Shown here: piece by piece, positions 58,980-64,000 of the stretch | Layout of the letters: each line of letters opens with the position of its first letter | Numbering within the stretch: position 1 is the stretch's first letter | Assembly (NCBI RefSeq): GCF_009932555.1 | Contig: NZ_BLJO01000004.1 | Coordinates: 591,179 to 655,178 of the forward strand | Direction of reading: 5' to 3' | DNA: 64,000 nucleotides | Source of the DNA: Steroidobacter agaridevorans | Lineage (GTDB): Bacteria > Pseudomonadota > Gammaproteobacteria > Steroidobacterales > Steroidobacteraceae | Made by a program: the position numbers and the translations under genes | The notes under the pieces: model-generated | What the model was told of the DNA's origin: nothing | Databases searched by the model: none | What the model saw: the letters and a program-made list of their open reading frames with translations, nothing else

Positions 58980-59963
58980 ATGAAGTTAGCTACGCTGAAA
59001 AGCGGCTCTCGCGATGGCCAGCTGGTCGTCGTCAGCCGCGATCTGAGCAGGGCGGTCGCGGTCCCGCAGATCGCTGCGACGTTACAGGCCGCGCTCGACG
59101 ATTGGTCAAGCGTCGCGCCGAAGCTTGCCGACGTGGCTGCCGCGCTGGAGCGTGGCGAGGCCAAAGATTCGTTCGCCTTCGACCCGAAGCGGGCCATGGC
59201 GCCGCTGCCGCGCGCGTATCACTGGGTGGACGGCTCGGCTTACGTCAATCACGTCGAACTCGTGCGCAAGGCGCGCGGCGCGCAGATGCCGGAGAGTTTC
59301 TGGACCGACCCGCTCGTATATCAAGGCGGCTCAGACGATTTCCTCGGCGCACGCGATGACGCGCCAGTGCCGAGCGAAGAGTACGGCATCGACTTGGAAG
59401 GCGAGATCGCCGTGATCACCGACGACGTGCCGATGGGTACGAAGCGCGACAGTGCATTCGATCACATCAAGCTCGTGATGCTGGTGAACGATTGGTCGCT
59501 GCGTCACCTGATTCCGGGTGAGCTGGCGAAGGGCTTTGGCTTCTATCAATCGAAACCGGCGACCGCGTTCTCACCGGTGGCTGTCACGCCGGACGAATTG
59601 GGCGCGGCGTGGCGGGACGCGAAGGTGCATCGGCCGCTGGTCGTGCATGTGAACGACCAGCCTTTCGGTCAGCCGAACGCCGGCGTCGATATGACGTTCG
59701 ATTTCGCCCGATTGATCGAGCACGTCACCCTCACTCGCAATGCCGAAGCGGGCACGGTGCTCGGCTCGGGGACGATTTCCAATTACGACCGTTCGCTAGG
59801 CTCGGCCTGCATCGCCGAGCGCCGCACGCTGGAACAGATCGAGCAGGGCAAGGCGGCGACGCCGTTCCTGAAGTTCGGCGACACGGTGCGCATCGAGATG
59901 TTCGATGAGCAGGGCCGCAGCATCTTCGGCGCGATCGATCAGAAGGTCGTGCGACTCGGCTAG
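58980..59963 (+). CDS. Fumarylacetoacetate hydrolase family protein
   Basis: 327 residues from ATG 58980. MPESFWTDPLVYQGGSDDFLGARDD, then YGIDLEGEIAVITDDVPMGTKRDSAFDHIKLVMLVNDWSLRHLIPGELAKGFGFYQSKPATAFSPVAVTPDEL matches the catalytic FAH fold with its acidic metal ligands. It cleaves fumarylacetoacetate into fumarate and acetoacetate, the last pathway step; it is the short FAH form. The maleylacetoacetate isomerase that should precede it is not encoded here. The stop overlaps that of mtgA (CTAG). Confidence 0.92.
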   Translation: MKLATLKSGSRDGQLVVVSRDLSRAVAVPQIAATLQAALDDWSSVAPKLADVAAALERGEAKDSFAFDPKRAMAPLPRAYHWVDGSAYVNHVELVRKARGAQMPESFWTDPLVYQGGSDDFLGARDDAPVPSEEYGIDLEGEIAVITDDVPMGTKRDSAFDHIKLVMLVNDWSLRHLIPGELAKGFGFYQSKPATAFSPVAVTPDELGAAWRDAKVHRPLVVHVNDQPFGQPNAGVDMTFDFARLIEHVTLTRNAEAGTVLGSGTISNYDRSLGSACIAERRTLEQIEQGKAATPFLKFGDTVRIEMFDEQGRSIFGAIDQKVVRLG

Positions 59964-60676
59964 CTTTTCTTCTTCGCCTGCTTGGGTGGCGGGGGCTCGA
60001 TTTCCCGCAACAGGCCGACGCCGCCCAGGCCGCGCATCTGTCCCAGAATCCATTGTTGACGTGACAGCACATAGCGCGACGGCGCTCTGACTTTCATCCG
60101 TTTCGGACTCGGCAGCACTGCCGCCAGCAACGCCGCTTCGGGCGCGTTGAGCCGTGCGGCCGGCTTCTTGAAAAAGATTTCCGAGGCCGCGCCGACACCG
60201 AACACGCCGCTGCCGAACTCGGCGATGTTGACGTACACCTCGAGAATGCGCCGCTTCGGCCACAGCGTCTCGATCAGCACGGTGAAGTACGCTTCCAGTC
60301 CTTTCCGGATCCAGCTCTGCCCGGGCCAAAGAAACAAATTCTTCGCGACCTGCTGACTCAGTGTGCTGGCGCCGCGGACGCGACGGCCGCGTTCGCGATC
60401 TTCCAGGGCGTCATTGATGGAATCGAGATCGAAGCCGTGGTGCTCGGGAAACTTCTGGTCCTCGGACGCAATCACGGCCACTTTGATATGCGGCGAGATC
60501 TGATTCCCATCTACCCATCGGTACTGCACCGATCGCGGCTTGCCGGGCTCGCCCGCGGAGAGCTGCTCACGGATGATAAAAGCAGTCGTGGGCGGATCCA
60601 TCCATCTGAGCAGAGCCACGGGGCCGATGCTCAAGAGAAGTAACAGGGTCAGCAGCCAGGCGAGCAAACGAAACAT
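59960..60676 (-). CDS. mtgA: Monofunctional peptidoglycan glycosyltransferase
   Basis: 238 residues with an N-terminal membrane helix (about 5-25). The GT51 signature is VAVIASEDQKFPEHHGFDLDSI with catalytic Glu72, then RGASTLSQQVAKNLFLWPGQSWIRKGLEAYFTVLIE. It polymerises lipid II into glycan strands and lacks a transpeptidase domain. The 3' end overlaps the convergent FAH gene by 4 bp; the 190-bp upstream region is shared with the divergent outer-membrane protein gene. Confidence 0.95.
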   Translation of the reverse strand: MFRLLAWLLTLLLLLSIGPVALLRWMDPPTTAFIIREQLSAGEPGKPRSVQYRWVDGNQISPHIKVAVIASEDQKFPEHHGFDLDSINDALEDRERGRRVRGASTLSQQVAKNLFLWPGQSWIRKGLEAYFTVLIETLWPKRRILEVYVNIAEFGSGVFGVGAASEIFFKKPAARLNAPEAALLAAVLPSPKRMKVRAPSRYVLSRQQWILGQMRGLGGVGLLREIEPPPPKQAKKKS

Positions 60677-60866
60677 GCGAAGTAGCGGCGATGGATGGCG
60701 TTATTGCGGAACTAGAACCGGGCACAGGTCACGAAAGCGCTGCAAGCGCCGGGCAAGTGTGAGCCAGTTGCTGTTTGATTGCACATAAACATCTAGCATC
60801 GCCGCCCAAATTCCGGGATGGACTCTTCCCGTAAATGATGTCACGGACCTACGGAGAGCTTGAGAC

Positions 60867-61637
60867 ATGACTAATAAAGCGCGCCTGCTGACGGGCCTGG
60901 CGCTGGGCTGTGTGCTGTCGACCCCGGCGCTTGCCGAGGAGTATCGAGGGTTCTATTTCGGACTCTGGGGCGGTAGCGGCATGACCGATATGCCTTCGAG
61001 CGCCGAAATCGACGATGCCTTCGACACCGCCTGGGTGCAGAGCATCCTCGACAGCATCGCGAACGACTATAACAGCGATCCCGAGACCGTCGGCACACTG
61101 ACCTTGACCGACGCCGGCCGCAGCCCTTCGACGCTCGATGACACCACCGATGTGTGGGGCGGAACGATCGGCTTCCGCTTCAATCGGTGGCTCGGCATGG
61201 AGGTCGGCTACGTGCATCTGGGCGAGGTGAAATACGACTTCAACGGGGTCGTCAACAGCACGTTCGACCCGGGTGCGATCAGCGAAGACTTCGATTACAC
61301 CATGGGCTACCGTTTCACCAGCGCCGGCCCGACCGGCGCGCTCGTGGGATTCGTGCCGCTGGGTCGGCGTTTCGAACTGAGTGGCAAGGCCGGCATCTTC
61401 CTCGCCGATACGCGGGAGACGATCCGGCTGTATGACGTCGAGTTCGCGGAGAACTTTGCTCACGGCCGCTCCGACGCGAGTCAGACGGAACTGTTCGCCG
61501 GCATCGGCGCGACCTGGAGCGCGACCGAGCGCCTGGCCATCCGCGTGGAGTATCAGAAGTTCTTCGATGTGGGCGACGACTCGAAGACCTACGAGCAGGA
61601 TATCGACGTGATCAACGTCGGCGTGTTGTTCAAATAA
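60867..61637 (+). CDS. Porin-family outer-membrane beta-barrel protein
   Basis: 256 residues with signal peptide MTNKARLLTGLALGCVLSTPALA. The mature part is an eight-strand type barrel: YRGFYFGLWGGSGMTDMP, WGGTIGFRFNRWLGMEVGYVHLGEV, FVPLGRRFELSGKAGIFLADT, TELFAGIGATWSATERLAIRVEYQKFFDVGDD and VINVGVLFK. It resembles OmpA-like/OprF-type transmembrane domains without a peptidoglycan-binding extension. The function is structural or ligand-binding. A strong terminator follows. Confidence 0.85.
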   Translation: MTNKARLLTGLALGCVLSTPALAEEYRGFYFGLWGGSGMTDMPSSAEIDDAFDTAWVQSILDSIANDYNSDPETVGTLTLTDAGRSPSTLDDTTDVWGGTIGFRFNRWLGMEVGYVHLGEVKYDFNGVVNSTFDPGAISEDFDYTMGYRFTSAGPTGALVGFVPLGRRFELSGKAGIFLADTRETIRLYDVEFAENFAHGRSDASQTELFAGIGATWSATERLAIRVEYQKFFDVGDDSKTYEQDIDVINVGVLFK

Positions 61638-61658
61638 CGCGCAGCACCGCTCGCTACG

Positions 61659-61684
61659 CAACGCCGGACTCGCGTCCGGCGTTG
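61659..61684. terminator. Bidirectional terminator between the barrel gene and ppiB
   Basis: An 11-bp perfect stem (CAACGCCGGAC / GTCCGGCGTTG) with a TCGC loop sits between the stop at 61637 and the ppiB stop at 61697. On the plus strand TCGTTTGG follows. It is the clearest terminator of the window and suits both convergent transcripts. Confidence 0.75.
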
Positions 61685-61696
61685 TCGTTTGGGAGA

Positions 61697-62194
61697 TCAG
61701 GCCTTCGGTTCGATGCGGCGGACCGACTCGATCGTGACCGTTTCCACCGGCACATCCTGGTAGCCGCTGCGGCTGCCGGTCTTCACGGCGACGATGGCGT
61801 CGACCACTTCCATGCCCGAATCGACGCGGCCGAACACGGCATAGCCGTAGTTGCTCGGGCCCTTGTGATCCAGGAAATCGTTGTCGACGACGTTGATGAA
61901 GAACTGCGACGTCGCGCTGTTGATGTCGTTGGTGCGCGCCATGGACAGCGTGCCGCGCTTGTTCTTCAAGCCATTGGTGGCTTCGTTCTGAATCGGCTCG
62001 TGACCCTTCTTGTTCTTCAGGTCCTCGGTCAGGCCGCCGCCCTGGACCATGAAGTTCGGGATCACGCGATGGAAGATCGTGCCGTCGAAAAAGCCTTCGT
62101 CGGCGTAACGATAAAAGTTCTCCACCGTGATCGGCGCCTGCTTGTCGAACAGCTGGACGGTGAAGGTGCCTTTGGTGGTCTTGAATTCGAGCAT
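61697..62194 (-). CDS. ppiB: Cyclophilin-type peptidyl-prolyl isomerase
   Basis: 165 residues: MLEFKTTKGTFTVQLFDKQAPITVENFYRYADEGFFDGTIFHRVIPNFMVQGGGLTEDLKNKKG, with F-x-x-x-x-P-x-F-M-V-Q-G-G and SQFFINVVDNDFLDHKG, the cyclophilin catalytic Arg and aromatic residues. No signal peptide is present, so it is the cytoplasmic PpiB type. It accelerates proline cis-trans isomerisation in folding. It lies 5 bp after prmC in the same direction. Confidence 0.96.
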   Translation of the reverse strand: MLEFKTTKGTFTVQLFDKQAPITVENFYRYADEGFFDGTIFHRVIPNFMVQGGGLTEDLKNKKGHEPIQNEATNGLKNKRGTLSMARTNDINSATSQFFINVVDNDFLDHKGPSNYGYAVFGRVDSGMEVVDAIVAVKTGSRSGYQDVPVETVTIESVRRIEPKA

Positions 62195-62199
62195 GGGGA

Positions 62200-63096
62200 T
62201 TATCCTCTAGGTGGCTCTGGCCACGGTCCTCGTTGGGTGCCGGGCCACTGGCCTTCGGTGACGCGTTCGTGGCCGGCCAGATCGGCGTGCGAGCGTACGT
62301 GAACGAAGCCTTGGCGCACAAGCCGCTGACGGACCCCCTCGGCCTGCTTCCAGCCGTGCTCCAGCACCAGCCAGCCGTCGGATTCCAGGTGTGTCGGCGC
62401 ATCGCGGAGGATGGCGTCGATGGCTTCGAACCCGGTGCGGCCCGAGATCAGGGCCATGACGGGCTCGAACTTCCGGACGTCGGGTGCGAGGTCGGGATCG
62501 TCCTGCGCGATGTAGGGTGGATTGGACGCGATCGCATGGAATTTCTGCCCTGCCACCGGCGCGAACCAGCTGCCGTGTAATAGCGAGACGTTGGTCAGCT
62601 GCAGTCGGCCGATATTGCGGCTGGCCAGCTCCAGCGCATCCTTGGACGCGTCGATGGCGGTGACTTGCGCTTGCCGTCGTTCGGAGGCGACGGCGAGCGC
62701 GATGGCGCCGCTGCCGGTGCCCAGGTCCGCAACTCTGACCGGGTCTTCTTTATTTATATGAGCCAGCACCCGCTCGACCACCAGTTCGGTCTCCGGGCGC
62801 GGAATCAGCACCGCCGGACTCACTTCCAGCAGCAGCGACCAGAACTCCTGCTGCTGGCGGATGTATGCAACCGGTTCGCCTTGCGCGCGACGCTTGACCA
62901 GTTGCTGGAACGACCAGCCGGCATTGGCAGGCAGCTCGCGCTCTGGGTTGGCGCGGAAATTCGTCCGTGACAGCCCGGTTACATACTCCAGCAGCAGCTC
63001 GGCATCGAGGCGCGCGGAGGGCGAGGACCGCGACAGCAACATGGTTGCGGTATGCAGGGCATCGGATACGGTTTGCGAGGATTTGACGGCAGGCAT
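62200..63096 (-). CDS. prmC: Peptide chain release factor glutamine methyltransferase
   Basis: 298 residues: N-terminal helical domain (LDAELLLEYVTGLSRTNFRANPERELP), the substrate-loop PAVLIPRPETELVVERVL, SAM motif VRVADLGTGSGAIALAVASE and the catalytic NPPYI in HAIASNPPYIAQDDPDL. It methylates the Gln of the release-factor GGQ motif. No prfA is adjacent here. It diverges from the cystathionine beta-synthase gene across 47 bp. Confidence 0.96.
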   Translation of the reverse strand: MPAVKSSQTVSDALHTATMLLSRSSPSARLDAELLLEYVTGLSRTNFRANPERELPANAGWSFQQLVKRRAQGEPVAYIRQQQEFWSLLLEVSPAVLIPRPETELVVERVLAHINKEDPVRVADLGTGSGAIALAVASERRQAQVTAIDASKDALELASRNIGRLQLTNVSLLHGSWFAPVAGQKFHAIASNPPYIAQDDPDLAPDVRKFEPVMALISGRTGFEAIDAILRDAPTHLESDGWLVLEHGWKQAEGVRQRLVRQGFVHVRSHADLAGHERVTEGQWPGTQRGPWPEPPRG

Positions 63097-63143
63097 GAAT
63101 GACGTTGGACTAACACACTGAATCGAGCTTCACGGAGTCTTCC

Positions 63144-64000
63144 ATGCACGTTTACCAGAACGCGATCGAGATGATTGGCCGCACTCCCATGTTGCGGCTG
63201 CATCGGCTCGATACCGGTCCTTGCGAGCTGTTCCTGAAGCTCGAGTACATGAACCCGGGCGGCTCCATCAAGGATCGCATCGGCCTGTCCATGATCGAGG
63301 AAGCCGAGCGCCGCGGCGATCTGAAGCCCGGCAGCGTCATCGTCGAGGCCACCGCCGGCAACACCGGCCTGGGCCTCGCGCTGGTCGCCGCGCAGAAGGG
63401 CTACCGGCTCATTTTGGTGTTACCGGACAAAATGAGCCAGGAAAAAATCTTCAACCTGCGCGCGCTCGGCGCCGAAGTGGTGTTGACGCGCTCGGATGTG
63501 GGCAAGGGGCACCCGGAGTATTACCAGGACCTGGGCGCGGCCATCGCCAAGCGCAATGGCGCTTACTTCATCAATCAGTTCGCCAATCCCGACAATCCCA
63601 AGGCGCACGAGCTCACCACCGCGCCGGAAATCTGGGAGCAGATGGAGCAGAAGGTGGACGCGGTGGTCATCGGCGTCGGCTCGAGCGGCACGATCGCCGG
63701 CCTCGCCGCGTTCTTCAAGAAGCACGCGCCTCATGTCGAGCTGGTGCTCGCCGATCCGGTCGGCTCGATTCTCGCGGAGTTCATCCAGACCGGCAAAATG
63801 ACTCAGAAGACCGGCTGGCTGGTGGAAGGCATCGGTGAGGATTTCATTCCCGAGATCGCCGACTTCTCCATGACGAAGCGTGCTTACAGCATTTCCGATG
63901 CCGAGTCGTTCTCGGTCGCGCGCGAGTTGTTACAGAAGGAAGGCGTTCTGGCGGGATCGTCCACCGGCACTTTGCTCGCATCGGCCTTGCGCTATTGCCG
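63144..64000 (+). CDS. cbs: Cystathionine beta-synthase / cysteine-synthase-fold enzyme (3' end outside window)
   Basis: An open frame from ATG 63144 to the window end (285 codons, no stop). MHVYQNAIEMIGRTPMLRLHRL is the fold-type II start; the PLP Lys43 is in GGSIKDRIGLSMIEEAERRGDLKPGS, then VEATAGNTGLGLALVAAQKGY, LPDKMSQEKIFNLRALGAEVVLTRSDVGKGHPEYYQDLG and GVGSSGTIAG. The KGHPEYYQDLG and FINQFANPDNP patterns fit the CBS-type branch with a C-terminal regulatory domain, rather than CysK. It condenses serine (or O-acetylserine) with homocysteine. A GGAG ribosome-binding site precedes the start. Confidence 0.93.
   Translation, partial: MHVYQNAIEMIGRTPMLRLHRLDTGPCELFLKLEYMNPGGSIKDRIGLSMIEEAERRGDLKPGSVIVEATAGNTGLGLALVAAQKGYRLILVLPDKMSQEKIFNLRALGAEVVLTRSDVGKGHPEYYQDLGAAIAKRNGAYFINQFANPDNPKAHELTTAPEIWEQMEQKVDAVVIGVGSSGTIAGLAAFFKKHAPHVELVLADPVGSILAEFIQTGKMTQKTGWLVEGIGEDFIPEIADFSMTKRAYSISDAESFSVARELLQKEGVLAGSSTGTLLASALRYC

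Noticed and set aside
60849-62402. 517-codon minus-strand frame spanning ppiB and the outer-membrane protein
   Set aside because: It crosses three genes and a clear terminator and has no domain similarity.
1-64000. CRISPR arrays, tRNA/rRNA genes, insertion sequences, prophage
   Set aside because: I saw no regularly spaced repeats, cloverleaf sequences, transposase motifs or phage structural genes; small RNAs cannot be excluded by eye.

Overview
This is a high-GC chromosomal segment, probably from a gammaproteobacterium near the Steroidobacteraceae/Nevskiales/Xanthomonadales. That placement is inferred from codon bias, a giant 1610-residue NAD-glutamate dehydrogenase, the Shewanella-like short forms of HmgA and FAH, and an EpsE/F/G/L-type exopolysaccharide locus; no rRNA or tRNA gene is present to anchor it. 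I see no insertion sequence, prophage, CRISPR array or tRNA. Genes are tightly packed and many convergent pairs overlap by a few bases.

Layout. 1-2973 (+): the end of a TonB-dependent receptor, a small YkoF/MTH1187-like protein, a PnuC/PnuT-type transporter and an APH-fold small-molecule kinase, which together read as a vitamin B1 salvage cassette. 2975-24142: a mosaic of housekeeping and accessory genes. It contains an HDOD-GAF signalling protein, a 49-residue basic microprotein missed by length cut-offs, DUF3025, a 2OG-Fe(II) oxygenase, GNAT, a TIM-barrel glycosidase, a cyclase-family hydrolase with an extra N-terminal domain, YdeI, an outer-membrane barrel, a cupin, a Gdx/SugE-type exporter behind a long inverted repeat, a GH9 glycosidase, an orphan Imm35-like protein, an ArsR/SRPBCC pair, a LigC-type ATP ligase overlapping a LigD-type polymerase, a DJ-1 homologue lacking its cysteine, alpha/beta hydrolases, GST and a TonB-like protein. 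24315-30003 (+): a methyltransferase, then a Y_Y_Y/beta-propeller histidine kinase and NarL-type regulator, bracketed by related TACC...GGGTA palindromes, then a lone winged-helix protein and a secreted protein.

30028-46371 is a Wzx/Wzy-dependent exopolysaccharide locus on the minus strand: a small secreted protein, the initiating phosphoglycosyltransferase, EpsE export protein, EpsF chain-length protein, EpsG P-loop protein, a Wzy-like polymerase, four glycosyltransferases, a phosphoribosyltransferase-HAD fusion, an acyltransferase, a Wzx flippase and an EpsL-like outer-membrane barrel. A GH16 glycanase lies inside it on the opposite strand. The most interesting protein of the window is the fusion at 36708-37688. 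It resembles in concept the dual-domain phosphoribosyltransferase/phosphatase enzymes that build ribofuranose into polysaccharides, but carries a classical PRPP loop. A 508-bp AT-richer intergenic region (46372-46879) with a strong palindrome precedes the locus.

46880-64000: phosphoglycerate mutase, NAD-glutamate dehydrogenase, then a divergent pair of operons around a candidate MarR operator. One side is marR plus E1alpha/E1beta/E2 of a 2-oxoacid dehydrogenase; the other is hppD-hmgA-fah of tyrosine/homogentisate catabolism. The window ends with mtgA, an outer-membrane protein, a cyclophilin, prmC and the start of a cystathionine beta-synthase.
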